Positions 30,946 through 39,572 of a stretch of DNA of 39,572 bases are shown here, in pieces. The translations under genes and the position numbers were made by a program. Origin of the DNA: CAIUSP01 sp040375675 (GTDB taxonomy: Bacteria; Actinomycetota; Thermoleophilia; Solirubrobacterales; 70-9); the NCBI GenBank assembly GCA_040375675.1, contig JBEIRY010000009.1, positions 1-39,572 on the forward strand. The letters are read 5' to 3'. The notes beneath the pieces were generated by a model. It was not told the DNA's origin. It made no database searches and worked only from the letters and a program-made list of their open reading frames with translations. The first letter of the stretch is position 1. Each line of letters opens with the position of its first letter.

Positions 30946-32169
30946 GTGCAACGACTCGAAGATCTAGATCTCCCCTCCTTCGACCACACCGACCCAGAGT
31001 TGAGCGGGCCGACCTGGCACGAGCGGATCAGCGAATTGGCGAACGAGGACTGGCTAGCTCGGACGCCATTGGCCACAGTGGTCCTCGATCGAGCCGCCTC
31101 AGAGGAGATCCTCCGATCCAAGTCGGCGATCTTTCCGGGTCGTGAGGTCGCCGATTTGTTCGGAATCGACTCCGGACCTCTACGAGAAGTGATAGACCGG
31201 AACATCATCAACATCAACGGTGATGGCCACCGCCGCCTCCGATCGCTGGTGGCTCCCCACTTCTCTCCTCGAGCCGCCGAAACCCACAGAACGTCGGTCG
31301 CAGCGATCTTTGCCGGACTGCTCGATGCCGCCATCGCAGAGGGCGAGACCGAGGCGGTGGAGAAGATCTGCAAACCCTACGCATCCCAGTCGATCAGTTA
31401 TCTGATCGGCGGATCGCCCGAAGATGCAGACCTGCTGCACGACTGGTCACTCTGGGTCCAGCGGCAGTTCGACCCTGTGGCCCTCGCAAACGACAGACCG
31501 ACGCTCGATGTGAAGGCCGGCGAGCTTCAGGAGTGGGTACGCGCTCTGCTCGACACAAAGAGGGAAAACCCGGCCAGCGACCTGACCTCAGAACTTCTCG
31601 GGATTGAAGAAGAGGGCGATCGCCTGACTGCAACCGAGACGGAGAACCTGATCATCGATGTGATCCTCGGCGGGATTGATACGACACGGAGCCAACTTGC
31701 ACATGCGATCAGGCTGTTCGGTGAGTTCCCGGAGCAATGGAACAGCATCAGAGAAGCCCCCTCCGCGTTGGCCTCGGCTGCAGTCGAAGAGTCACTCCGG
31801 TTCGAGCCTGTGACTCCCTTCACGGCACGACTCCTCACCGAGGATCTGGAGGTTGGAGGGGTCCTCTTTCCCGAAGGCAGCCTGATTCTCGTCTGCTCCT
31901 TCATGGGCAATCGCGATCCCGAGACCTTCGACCGGCCGGATCAGTTCCTGCCGGCCGAGAGAACACAGCCGGAAGGACGGATCCTCACCTTTGGAGCGGG
32001 AATTCACTACTGCCTGGGAGCCAACCTCGCTCGGGTCGAACTGGAGGAGGCGATACGCATATTGGCCGAGCGGGTTGGTCGAGTGGAGCTCCTACCCGGT
32101 GCAGCATTCGGCAACGTAAGCGGCATCTACTCGATGGATCAACTACCGATGCGTTTACATCCTCGCTGA
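30946..32169 (+). CDS. Cytochrome P450
   Basis: A 407-residue soluble bacterial P450: I-helix oxygen-activation motif LGGIDTTRSQ, ExxR in VEESLRFEP, and the heme-binding loop FGAGIHYCLGANLAR with C356 as the thiolate ligand. All essential motifs are intact. It would hydroxylate or otherwise oxidise a small molecule using electrons from a ferredoxin system, which is not encoded nearby. The start is GTG at 30946; no strong Shine-Dalgarno is visible. It is divergent from the HisB-like operon and shares its control region, so co-regulation is possible. Confidence 0.93.
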   Translation: MQRLEDLDLPSFDHTDPELSGPTWHERISELANEDWLARTPLATVVLDRAASEEILRSKSAIFPGREVADLFGIDSGPLREVIDRNIININGDGHRRLRSLVAPHFSPRAAETHRTSVAAIFAGLLDAAIAEGETEAVEKICKPYASQSISYLIGGSPEDADLLHDWSLWVQRQFDPVALANDRPTLDVKAGELQEWVRALLDTKRENPASDLTSELLGIEEEGDRLTATETENLIIDVILGGIDTTRSQLAHAIRLFGEFPEQWNSIREAPSALASAAVEESLRFEPVTPFTARLLTEDLEVGGVLFPEGSLILVCSFMGNRDPETFDRPDQFLPAERTQPEGRILTFGAGIHYCLGANLARVELEEAIRILAERVGRVELLPGAAFGNVSGIYSMDQLPMRLHPR

Positions 32170-32211
32170 GCCGCGCTGCCTTGCGCCCGGGTTTTCTGGC
32201 ACGCTTGAAGG

Positions 32212-32712
32212 GTGAGCGACAAAGCACCAGGGACCAAACAGAGCGGCGAAGCGATAACCCAGGAGGGGATCGAATCCCTCGAGGCCGAGATCAAGGAGCT
32301 CGAGGGTCCCGCACGCGACCAGATGGCTGAGCGCATCAAGGCAGCCCGTGAGCTCGGTGATCTGAAAGAGAACGCCGAGTACCACATCGCCAAAGACGAT
32401 CAGGCTCACCTGGAAACGAAGATCAAGCGCCTGCGTGAGCGGCTGCGAACAGCCGTGGTGGTAGAGGCAGACGAGAGCTCGGGTGGAGACACCTTTTCTT
32501 TCGGCAAGACAGCAGAGGTGGAGGAGGTGGGCTCGGGTAAGGCCCACAGGTGGACCCTCGTCGGATCAACCGAGGCCGACATGGCTGCCGGCAAACTCTC
32601 TGCCGAATCACCTGTTGGGAAGGCTGTCCGTAACGCAGCGGTTGGTGAGACGGTCGAAGTGCAGACTCCCGGTGGCACCAAGTCCTACCGGGTCTCGAAA
32701 ATCATCGACTGA
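32212..32712 (+). CDS. greA: Transcription elongation factor GreA
   Basis: A 166-residue GreA: an N-terminal antiparallel coiled coil with the acidic tip region RELGDLKENAEYHIAKDDQ (tip D and E residues coordinate Mg2+ in the polymerase secondary channel), then a C-terminal FKBP-like domain (WTLVGSTEADMAAGKLSAES, SPVGKAVRNAAVGETVEV). It rescues backtracked RNA polymerase by stimulating transcript cleavage. Length is normal. It starts at GTG 32212, 42 bases after the P450 gene. It may be read from its own promoter or through from the P450 gene. Confidence 0.95.
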   Translation: MSDKAPGTKQSGEAITQEGIESLEAEIKELEGPARDQMAERIKAARELGDLKENAEYHIAKDDQAHLETKIKRLRERLRTAVVVEADESSGGDTFSFGKTAEVEEVGSGKAHRWTLVGSTEADMAAGKLSAESPVGKAVRNAAVGETVEVQTPGGTKSYRVSKIID

Positions 32713-32724
32713 CCCAACCCACGG

Positions 32725-33873
32725 GTGCAGGACTCAGCCTCCTCCATATTCCTTCGCTTCCTCAAGTTCGGAGCGCTTGCGTGGGGCGGACCTGGCCCGC
32801 AGATCGAGATGATCCGCCACGAATGTGTGGAGGAGCTCGGCTGGGTGACGCCCGAGACATTCAAGAAGACTCTCGCGGTGTACCAACTTCTACCCGGACC
32901 CGAAGCTCACGAGCTCTGCGTATATCTCGGTCGGACCAGAGGCGGCAAACTCGGCGGGTTCATGGCCGGTCTCGGTTTCATGCTGCCGGGATTCCTGCTG
33001 ATGCTCGGACTCTCGGTGCTCTATGTGCACACGAACCTCGCCGATTCATTCGACGAGCTCTTCTACGGACTCAAAGCTGCGGTCGCTGCCCTGCTCGCCC
33101 GCGCCGTATTCAGACTCGGCCAGAACTTCCTGACCGATGCCGCCCTCTGGGTGATCGCTTTGGCGGCGCTTGCTCTCACCCTGTGGGGGAAGGTCGGATT
33201 CGTCTTGGTCCTGCTCGCCGGCGGAATCGCATACGAGCTGTGGACGAATGCCGGTAGGCTCAAGGGGTCGGCCAAGACGATCGAGCCATTGATGTTGATC
33301 AGCGTAGCTCTCGCGGCAGGAGCGATAACCCTCTCGCTGAACGCACAGATCTTCGGCGAGGGACTGAAGGCCGGCCTGGTGACCTTTGGAGGCGCATACA
33401 CCGTGATTCCCTTCCTCCAGCAGAGCGCAGTAGAGAGCAAGCACTGGCTAACCCAAGAGCAGTTCGTCGACGGAATAGCGTTGAGCGGCATCCTGCCTGC
33501 GCCGTTGATCATCTTCTCCACCTTCGTTGGCTATCTGGCAGGGGGTATGGGCGGAGCGCTGCTGATGACGCTGGGTATCTTCCTCCCGGCCTTCGTCTTT
33601 CCGATCTTCTTCCACCGAGGACTAGTGCGGATAGCCGACAACGAGCGACTCCACCCCTTCCTGCTCGGAGTTGCCGCCGCGGTGATCGGGCTGATCGCGG
33701 CTGTGACGATCCAGATACTCGGCACAAGCATCGTTGACTTGCCTTCAGCAGTGCTCGCAGTAATCGCCTTCATCGTGCTGACCCGGTTCCACTCGAAGGC
33801 AACAGTGGTCGCCGTCGTTCTCGGCTGCGGCCTCGTCGGTTGGGCGCTGCAAGCAGCGATCCCCAGCCTCTGA
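32725..33873 (+). CDS. chrA: ChrA-type chromate transporter, fused two-domain form
   Basis: A 382-residue membrane protein made of two homologous CHR halves. The first half has GALAWGGPGPQIEMIRHE and YQLLPGPEAHELCVYLG; the second has TFGGAYTVIPFLQQ and FVDGIALSGILPAPLIIF. Around ten hydrophobic segments are visible. Members export chromate, with a sulfate-like antiport proposed, although many genomic homologs are untested. The P-G-P-E segment where ChrA usually has P-G-P-N is a variation. The start is GTG at 32725, 12 bases after greA, so both may be co-transcribed. Confidence 0.87.
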   Translation: MQDSASSIFLRFLKFGALAWGGPGPQIEMIRHECVEELGWVTPETFKKTLAVYQLLPGPEAHELCVYLGRTRGGKLGGFMAGLGFMLPGFLLMLGLSVLYVHTNLADSFDELFYGLKAAVAALLARAVFRLGQNFLTDAALWVIALAALALTLWGKVGFVLVLLAGGIAYELWTNAGRLKGSAKTIEPLMLISVALAAGAITLSLNAQIFGEGLKAGLVTFGGAYTVIPFLQQSAVESKHWLTQEQFVDGIALSGILPAPLIIFSTFVGYLAGGMGGALLMTLGIFLPAFVFPIFFHRGLVRIADNERLHPFLLGVAAAVIGLIAAVTIQILGTSIVDLPSAVLAVIAFIVLTRFHSKATVVAVVLGCGLVGWALQAAIPSL

Positions 33874-33879
33874 GCGCGG

Positions 33880-34848
33880 CTAAAGGCGCTTCGGTCTTGG
33901 CAGGAGCGCGGGCAGATGCTCCATCAGCCGGGCGTAATCAGGGCGTCGCTCCAGTGACCGCCTATCCATCATCGGGACGCTGACGAATACGAAGAGCGCA
34001 ACCATTGCCAGCGGCCCCGCGATCGTCGGCCACCAGGGAGGTGCGGCTGCCAGGCCGAAGAACCAGAGGCCAAACCAGAACCCGATCTCACCTAGATAGT
34101 TCGGGTGTCGGCAGAGCCTCCAGAGGCCACGATCACAAGCCTTACCGCGATTGGCCGAATCCAGAGCAAACAGTCTGCGCTGCCGGTCTGCCAGGGACTC
34201 GACCAGGATTGCTCCTGAGGTCACGACAAGCGCAAGGAGATCGATCAAACCCAAATCGCGTTCAGCTGCGCCAGTCGCAGCCCAGACCGAGACCATTCCA
34301 CCGAACACCACCAGAGTCGGCAGCATCTGGATCCCTGTCAGGCTGACCAGCCACCAGGGCAGGCGACCGCGGGTATCGACCCTGATCGATACATAGCGCC
34401 AGTCCTCTTCGCCGAGTCCTGGCCAAGTACGAGCCCAGTTGAAAGTGAGCCGCACGGCCCATGCGGCTATCAGCGCCGCCACTACGGCTGCCCGGATGCG
34501 CTCATCCCCCGACAGACCCTCCCAGGCTCCTGCGACCCAGGCGAGCGCGATCACCGGAGGCGCAGCACTCCAATACGGGTCGTACAGGCTCGAGTTCGCA
34601 ATCAGCATCGAACCCATGAAGATGACAACGGTCGCGACTACATCTGCGACCAGAGCACGGAGCAAGGGGTCCAAGTCGCTGAAAACCATCACGGAAGCCC
34701 AGGCGGCAAGACCGGCAATCAGATAGGCGATGGCGATGATCAGGAGCGAGCCGATGCGGCCTACTTCTCGAAACCAGCGGCCCGTCGGATACGACGGATC
34801 GCTCGGTCCCTTGGAAAACCCAGCCTTGGGTCTGTCTTTCGCTGTCAC
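33880..34848 (-). CDS. DUF1295 membrane protein (second paralog)
   Basis: A 322-residue membrane protein with about seven to eight hydrophobic segments and the family signature CDRGLWRLCRHPNYLGEIGFW near residue 240, ending LERRPDYARLMEHLPALLPRP. It is related to the 16787 protein but longer at the N-terminus (a Lys/Pro-rich tail of about 30 residues). The family shares the steroid-reductase/isoprenylcysteine-methyltransferase membrane fold, and its substrate is unknown. The start is GTG at 34848. It converges with the chrA-type gene and is divergent from the MDR gene. Confidence 0.82.
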   Translation of the reverse strand: MTAKDRPKAGFSKGPSDPSYPTGRWFREVGRIGSLLIIAIAYLIAGLAAWASVMVFSDLDPLLRALVADVVATVVIFMGSMLIANSSLYDPYWSAAPPVIALAWVAGAWEGLSGDERIRAAVVAALIAAWAVRLTFNWARTWPGLGEEDWRYVSIRVDTRGRLPWWLVSLTGIQMLPTLVVFGGMVSVWAATGAAERDLGLIDLLALVVTSGAILVESLADRQRRLFALDSANRGKACDRGLWRLCRHPNYLGEIGFWFGLWFFGLAAAPPWWPTIAGPLAMVALFVFVSVPMMDRRSLERRPDYARLMEHLPALLPRPKRL

Positions 34849-34864
34849 GCGCTCAACTTTCGCA

Positions 34865-34870
34865 TAGGCT
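34865..34870 (+). promoter_or_regulatory. Leaderless -10 box for the MDR oxidoreductase
   Basis: TAGGCT ends six bases before the ATG at 34877 and no Shine-Dalgarno is visible. The spacing fits a leaderless actinobacterial promoter. Confidence 0.45.
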
Positions 34871-34876
34871 CAGACT

Positions 34877-35884
34877 ATGCGCGAAGTAGTCATCACCAAA
34901 CGCGGGGGACCAGAAGTTCTCCAGGTACGGGAGGTCACTGCACCCACCCCCGGGGCGGGGCAAGTCCGAATCGAGGTCGCCGCAGCCGGAGTCAACTTCG
35001 CCGACACGATGGCACGTGCCGGCCTCTACGAGGACGCCCCGCCCATTCCCTGCGTGGTCGGCTACGAGGTCGCAGGTACGGTTGCCGAGCACGGTGAGGG
35101 TGTGGACTCCTCCCTCATCCCGGTCGGCACCCGAGTTATGGCCGGTACGCGATTTGGTGGCTACGCAGAGCAGGTAGCAGTGCCAACGCAGGATGTGATC
35201 CCGCTGCCGGATCAACTCAGCTTCGAACAGGGTGCTGCGATTCCTGTCAACTACGCCACCGCCTGGGCCGGATTACTGGGCTACGGCTCACTGCAGCGAG
35301 GCGAGAAGGTGCTGATTCAGGCCGCGGCTGGCGGAGTGGGAATAGCCGCGACCCAGATAGCCAAACACGTTGGTGCAGAGATCTGGGGCACCGCATCGCC
35401 GGGTAAACACGACGCGATCCGTGCCCAAGGCGTTGATCACCCCCTCGACTACACGCGAGATGGCTGGGAGCAAGGTCTCCCCGGAATCGATCTGGTCATG
35501 GATGCAATCGGCGGCGCGTCGTTTCGCCGCAGCTACGACTTGCTGCGGCCGGGCGGAAGGTTGGTCGCGTTCGGCGCATCGAGCATCCTTCAGGGCGAGA
35601 AGCGTTCCATCGCCAAGGCGCTGCCGCAGGCCCTGAGGATGATGCGAGGCTTCAACCTGATCGACCAGATGGGTGAGAGCAAGGCGGTGATCGGCCTGAA
35701 CATGCTGCGACTCTGGGATGATCGCGGGACCCTCTCACCTTGGATTGACCCCCTCCAAGAGATGATCGACAGTGGCGGCATCGATCCCGTGGTCAGCGAC
35801 GTGGTTCCATTCGCCGACGCCCCCGAAGCTCACCGGATCATCGGGGAGCGCAGAAACATCGGCAAGGTAGTGCTCGTACCCTGA
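34877..35884 (+). CDS. Zinc-independent MDR oxidoreductase (quinone reductase/VAT1-like)
   Basis: A 335-residue medium-chain dehydrogenase/reductase of the NADPH:quinone oxidoreductase subgroup. The N-terminal GroES-like part has VAAAGVNFADTMARAGLY and VVGYEVAGTV but no Cys/His zinc ligands. The Rossmann part has the cofactor loop QAAAGGVGIAATQIAKHVGA. The later LLRPGGRLVAFGASS and FADAPEAHRIIGERRNIGKVVL are typical of the family end. It reduces quinones or activated enones with NADPH; the exact substrate is unknown. The ATG is supported by the adjacent -10 box. Confidence 0.9.
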   Translation: MREVVITKRGGPEVLQVREVTAPTPGAGQVRIEVAAAGVNFADTMARAGLYEDAPPIPCVVGYEVAGTVAEHGEGVDSSLIPVGTRVMAGTRFGGYAEQVAVPTQDVIPLPDQLSFEQGAAIPVNYATAWAGLLGYGSLQRGEKVLIQAAAGGVGIAATQIAKHVGAEIWGTASPGKHDAIRAQGVDHPLDYTRDGWEQGLPGIDLVMDAIGGASFRRSYDLLRPGGRLVAFGASSILQGEKRSIAKALPQALRMMRGFNLIDQMGESKAVIGLNMLRLWDDRGTLSPWIDPLQEMIDSGGIDPVVSDVVPFADAPEAHRIIGERRNIGKVVLVP

Positions 35885-35957
35885 ACAGCCAGTAGGAGAA
35901 CCATCCAGATCGACAACACGAACCATGGCGAGGAGACGAACCCCGAAGGCGGGTAAA

Positions 35958-36031
<74 letters not shown>

Positions 36032-36072
36032 TCGCAGCAGCGAGTTTAGCGAGCCAGCAGCAGCAATCAAAA

Positions 36073-36106
36073 GACGACGGCCACCTGCTTACAGGTGGCC
36101 GTCGTC
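36073..36106 (-). terminator. Strong intrinsic terminator after the large secreted hydrolase
   Basis: A perfect 15-bp stem (36073-36087 with 36092-36106) and four-base loop are followed on the minus strand by TTTT. It separates the 36129 gene from the downstream initiator tRNA. Confidence 0.9.
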
Positions 36107-36128
36107 AAACCGTTCATGCTGCCTCGCG

Positions 36129-38387
36129 CTAAGGCAGGGTTCCGTCCCAGCCGTTGGTAAAGCAGGGCAAGGCTCCGCAGACGTTGATCACCTTCCCGTT
36201 CACTGAGAGGAAGGCAGCCTTCTGCTCTCTCGCCGCCGCCGTCTTGCGCGGATAGCTGTGGGGGTCCCCTCCGTAACCAAGTTCGGGTCGCGGTGGCTCA
36301 TTGGCAAGCGGGGCGGTATCCGCACCGCTTCCGAGTGTTCCCGAGAATGCGGAGGGACCTCCGTCCCAGTAGACGAGTGCGGATCCGCTGTACGGGTAGG
36401 TGTTGAAAGTTCCCAGCCCGGGCAATGACGAATCGCCCCAGTACCTGCCGCTCGCCAGGGCCGGAGTTCGGACCTTGGCCCCGATCGTTCGTGCCTCCGT
36501 CTCGGCGGTGAGCGTTGCGACCTGGTGATCCCCATACGCCGGATGCAGCAGGACCTGGTGCTGCGGGGTGCTGGCGTACGGCTTGGTCGTCATGTGGTGT
36601 GCGTAGCCGTTGGCCTCACCACGATCCCAGATCACCTGCAGCAGCGACATCAGCAGCGGGCGGGTCTGCAAATCTGGGTAAGACGCGTAGAGAGTGACCG
36701 CATAGTCATCGAAGTCCACACTCCGCTGCAAGAGGGTCGAGTAGTTCATTCCCGGCACCCCCAGCACCGCGCGGTCGAAGTCAGGAGCGATGGCGGTCAA
36801 GGCGCCGCCCATGATCCCACCTTGGCTGTTGCCGTCGTAGAAGAGACGTTGGGTGTCGATCACCGGCTGTGTATTCGCAGGTGTCGCGTCCGCAGTGTCA
36901 GCGGGATTGATCTGGAACGCTTCGCTCGTACTGAAACCCTGTGGATGGATCATCGCCCTGCCGAGCATCAGCATGTTGATGAAACCCTGCTGCATCCGGT
37001 CCACCGACTTCGAGAAGTTCGAAAAGTCGAACAGTGCGGCCAGCACAACCCCTGTGTCGTCGTCCGAGAATCCAGCCCAGTTGGTGGCGCAGAACATGTA
37101 CCCGTGATCGTTTGCCATCAGTCCGATGTTCGAGCCGGTGCCTCCGGTGGCCATCTCATTGGTGCTGCCCAACAGACCGTGACCGTAAAGCGACGGCTTG
37201 ACCGTATGCAAAGTCCCACCTGTAGCCACATAGCGCGGGATCGTGCAGACGAACGGCACATCTGTCTTGAAGTTCTTGTTGAAGGTGGGTGTCAGGGCAC
37301 TAGCTGAGGAGTACTTGAACTTCGCCCCCGGGGCGCACCCGTTGGTACCGAGGTAGCAAGGAACATCCAGCAGCGTTCCGTCGATTCGCCTCAGAAGATT
37401 TGCGTTCTGCCCCTCGGAAAAATTAGTAACTGAGTCAACGCGGAAAGCAGGCGATCTTCCTTGAACCTGCTTGTCAGCGAGCTTAGTGTCGCCAAGCCGT
37501 TTGAAGGCATCGTTTCGCATCGAGAGCACTCGACCGGCAAGGCTCTTCGAGCTCGCGACCGTAAAGTCCCAAGCCAGATAGAGGCTGCTGCGATCGATCT
37601 TCGCCTTCTTCAAGACGGTGAAGATCGACTCCATCTTCGACCGCCTCGCCTCGACGGTCTTGTTGGAGGTTTTCAGCTTGTCGCGATAGACCCTGAACGC
37701 GTCGGAGGCGGGGATCGTCGCGCCAGCAGCGTCCTTCATGTTCCGGAGCGCCACTACATAGCGAGTGCCCTCGGCCAGGTTGACCGTCGGGCGGATGATC
37801 AGCTGCCGATCTGAATCGTTCTCGGCATGTACATCGAGCTCAGCGAAGATCGGATGGCGCTTGCCGGTCTTGGCGTTGATCAACACCACAGGCTGTGCGG
37901 CACGCGAGTAGTCACCGATGTCCGAGAGCGGGACGATCCCGGATTGATCGAAGGCGGCCGGATTGTCCATTCCGTCGACATGGACAACGATTGCCTGACC
38001 GGGACTGAATCCGTCGCTGCGGTTGTACTCGGTCGGATCTACATGGGTGCCGGCAGTTGTGAACGGGTTGCCTGGTCCAACGCCATCGTTGGAAGGCATC
38101 GAGAGTCTGTTCAGGTTGAGACGCTTCTTCGTGACAGTGCGCTTATCGGTCTTGGTGAAGTAATCGTTCGGCCACGGCTGCAGGCAAACGGTCGGATCGA
38201 GCCAGTCGCAACGGTTCGAATCGGGAGTGGAGATCGCAGGACCGCGATAAACCTCGAGTCCACGATCCGCAGACGCTCGATCAATCGAGACCGCCGCTAC
38301 GACGAACAGCGCAACCAGAGCAGCGGCAGCAATGACCAAACGAACCCTGCCTGCAGAAAAATCCACCAAGCCTGAGCGTACGCGCAC
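36129..38387 (-). CDS. Large secreted alpha/beta-hydrolase-like protein
   Basis: A 752-residue exported protein with an N-terminal signal sequence or anchor (about residues 14-36, VRLVIAAAALVALFVVAAVS). The mature N-terminal half contains CDWLDPTVCLQPWPNDYFT and beta-rich segments (GTRYVVALRNM), like the N-terminal domain of large bacterial lipase/esterase proteins. The second half has a hydrolase core with the nucleophile elbow YDGNSQGGIMGG and PSLYGHGLLGS. A late His in LHPAYGDHQV may complete the triad. Several Cys pairs suggest disulfides. Substrate is unknown. GTG at 38387 follows GAGGAG at six-base spacing. Confidence 0.8.
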   Translation of the reverse strand: MRVRSGLVDFSAGRVRLVIAAAALVALFVVAAVSIDRASADRGLEVYRGPAISTPDSNRCDWLDPTVCLQPWPNDYFTKTDKRTVTKKRLNLNRLSMPSNDGVGPGNPFTTAGTHVDPTEYNRSDGFSPGQAIVVHVDGMDNPAAFDQSGIVPLSDIGDYSRAAQPVVLINAKTGKRHPIFAELDVHAENDSDRQLIIRPTVNLAEGTRYVVALRNMKDAAGATIPASDAFRVYRDKLKTSNKTVEARRSKMESIFTVLKKAKIDRSSLYLAWDFTVASSKSLAGRVLSMRNDAFKRLGDTKLADKQVQGRSPAFRVDSVTNFSEGQNANLLRRIDGTLLDVPCYLGTNGCAPGAKFKYSSASALTPTFNKNFKTDVPFVCTIPRYVATGGTLHTVKPSLYGHGLLGSTNEMATGGTGSNIGLMANDHGYMFCATNWAGFSDDDTGVVLAALFDFSNFSKSVDRMQQGFINMLMLGRAMIHPQGFSTSEAFQINPADTADATPANTQPVIDTQRLFYDGNSQGGIMGGALTAIAPDFDRAVLGVPGMNYSTLLQRSVDFDDYAVTLYASYPDLQTRPLLMSLLQVIWDRGEANGYAHHMTTKPYASTPQHQVLLHPAYGDHQVATLTAETEARTIGAKVRTPALASGRYWGDSSLPGLGTFNTYPYSGSALVYWDGGPSAFSGTLGSGADTAPLANEPPRPELGYGGDPHSYPRKTAAAREQKAAFLSVNGKVINVCGALPCFTNGWDGTLP

Positions 38388-38535
38388 AAAGAACTCCTCT
38401 CTCCTCGTTTACCTGCCGCCCGCTCCCCAGCGGACAGCCGAAACCTAACACAGGCGCGAGCGAATCGCTGTCTTTCCACCAGATAATTCAATCCCTCAGG
38501 TAAGAATCCGAGGAGTACCCTGGCGCCGCCCTGAC

Positions 38536-38541
38536 TACCAT
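38536..38541 (+). promoter_or_regulatory. Leaderless -10 box for the Ppx/GppA gene
   Basis: TACCAT ends seven bases before the ATG at 38549, matching leaderless TANNNT spacing. This favours the ATG over the TTG one codon upstream. Confidence 0.4.
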
Positions 38542-38548
38542 CGCATTG

Positions 38549-39499
38549 ATGGCCAGCCCCACGCCCCATCCCGCCCCCGAGAGCGACACCGTTGCGGTAA
38601 TCGACCTCGGTACCAACTCGACACGCCTACTGGTCGCCCGATCGGAGGGGAGCCAACTCGAGGAGCTGTATCGAGAGAGCAAAGTGACTTCTCTGGGAAG
38701 CGGAGTCGACCTAACGAGATCGCTGGCGGCGGAGGCGATCGACAGAACCTGCAGTGCGGTAGCCGACTACCGTGAGATCTGGACTGAGATGGGGGTCGAT
38801 CAGGTCTTGGCCAGCGCAACCAGCGCCGTCCGTGATGCCGATAACGGCGAGGCATTTGTAGCCGAGATCAGGGAACGCTTCGAAATCGACGCGCGGATAC
38901 TCAGCGGCGAAGAGGAGGCAAAGCTCGTGTTCCGAGGCGCAATAGCCGGTAGCCCGGGTGACGAAAAGACTCTGGTGGTCGACATCGGTGGAGGTTCGAC
39001 CGAGATAGTGATCGGCGCGGGCGAAGCAACCAATTTCCACACCTCGCTACAGGCCGGGGTACTCAGGCACTCCGAGCGTCACCTGATTGCAGATCCCCCC
39101 AACCCCGAAGAGCTCGAGAACCTCGCAAATGAGATCTACTCAGCGGTGCAGGCAGCGCGCGCCGAATCAGATTCGAGTGGAATCGAGAAAGCCATTGCCG
39201 TCGCCGGTACCCCTGCCGCACTGGCTGCAATCGAGCGGGGTGAGCCAAATCCCACTCGAGATGAGACCCACGGTGCGGTACTCGACCTCGAGACCATCCA
39301 GAGGTCGCTCTCGGAGCTATCAGCGATGACGCATGCCGAGCGGGCGGATGTACCGGGACTGAAACCGGACCGTGCGCCCTTCATCGTGGCCGGGACGGTG
39401 ATCCTGATCCAGGTGATGCGGGCGTTCGGGGTCGAGCAGGTCGAGGTCTCGGAAACCGATCTGATGCACGGCCTCGCCCTCGACGCGTTTACCGCTTAA
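38549..39499 (+). CDS. ppx: Exopolyphosphatase / pppGpp phosphatase (Ppx/GppA family)
   Basis: A 316-residue ASKHA-fold phosphatase with phosphate-1 loop VIDLGTNSTRLLV, ASATSAVRDADN, the catalytic Glu region ILSGEEEAKLVFRGA, phosphate-2 loop VVDIGGGSTEIV and LQAGVLRHSERHL. It lacks the C-terminal HD-like domain of the long E. coli enzymes, as is usual for short actinobacterial Ppx proteins. It hydrolyses terminal phosphate from polyphosphate and/or the gamma phosphate of pppGpp; sequence alone does not decide which. It is divergent from the large hydrolase gene. The 73 bases after its stop hold no feature I can support. Confidence 0.9.
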   Translation: MASPTPHPAPESDTVAVIDLGTNSTRLLVARSEGSQLEELYRESKVTSLGSGVDLTRSLAAEAIDRTCSAVADYREIWTEMGVDQVLASATSAVRDADNGEAFVAEIRERFEIDARILSGEEEAKLVFRGAIAGSPGDEKTLVVDIGGGSTEIVIGAGEATNFHTSLQAGVLRHSERHLIADPPNPEELENLANEIYSAVQAARAESDSSGIEKAIAVAGTPAALAAIERGEPNPTRDETHGAVLDLETIQRSLSELSAMTHAERADVPGLKPDRAPFIVAGTVILIQVMRAFGVEQVEVSETDLMHGLALDAFTA

Positions 39500-39572
39500 C
39501 GGGAAGACTCGACCAGACGCATCGACTCAGGACCGAGCCCCGGACGATTTCTGCAGGTCCAGTCGCCGGTGC

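Noticed and set aside
35937..35955. Hairpin downstream of the initiator tRNA as a terminator
   Set aside because: Only a four-base CCCG/CGGG stem and no T-run on the minus strand.
36525..37307. 260-residue plus-strand open frame
   Set aside because: Antisense to the large secreted hydrolase; no recognisable motif.

Overview
The window is high-GC chromosomal DNA, most likely from an actinobacterium and possibly the Thermoleophilia/Solirubrobacterales group. That placement is inferred from dense ATGA/GTGA gene overlaps, frequent GTG/TTG starts, leaderless -10 boxes 6-7 nt before start codons, an initiator tRNA without encoded CCA, and the gene repertoire. I see no insertion sequence, phage gene, CRISPR array or rRNA. 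No gene-free stretch exceeds about 300 bases; the longest is about 270 bases at 30673-30945.

Layout. 1-1.8 kb: a truncated SHOCT membrane protein, a DCC-family thiol protein and a small PRC-barrel-like protein. 1.97-3.89 kb: a three-gene regulatory cassette (sigma-like factor, HTH protein, ImmA/IrrE zinc peptidase). 4-16 kb: mostly single transcription units for an acyl-CoA dehydrogenase, a secreted protein, an NTF2-like protein, a sulfatase, two intracellular-type alpha/beta hydrolases, a flavin monooxygenase, an NlpC/P60 coiled-coil cell-wall hydrolase, an SDR, a secreted hydrolase and a zinc-ribbon/HTH protein.

16.0-30.7 kb (minus strand) is the most notable region: a tightly packed, apparently co-transcribed run of 14 genes. 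In transcription order they are: HisB-like dehydratase, SDR, HisD-like dehydrogenase, ABC substrate-binding lipoprotein, permease, ATPase, hutH, FMN 2-hydroxyacid oxidase, phosphotriesterase-like metallohydrolase, hutU, hutI, hutF, DUF1295 membrane protein, SDR. The Hut enzymes take histidine through urocanate, imidazolonepropionate and formiminoglutamate to N-formylglutamate. The first genes look like relatives of two histidine-biosynthesis enzymes that have lost key metal or phosphate ligands and now sit with an importer in a catabolic operon. I infer an undescribed route feeding an imidazole compound (an imidazole alcohol, diol or hydroxy acid) into the Hut pathway. No hutG deformylase is seen; the phosphotriesterase-like protein is a candidate replacement.

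30.9-39.5 kb: a divergent cytochrome P450, greA, a ChrA-type transporter, a second DUF1295 protein, a quinone-oxidoreductase-type MDR protein, an initiator tRNA-Met, a large secreted hydrolase with a strong terminator, and a Ppx/GppA phosphatase.
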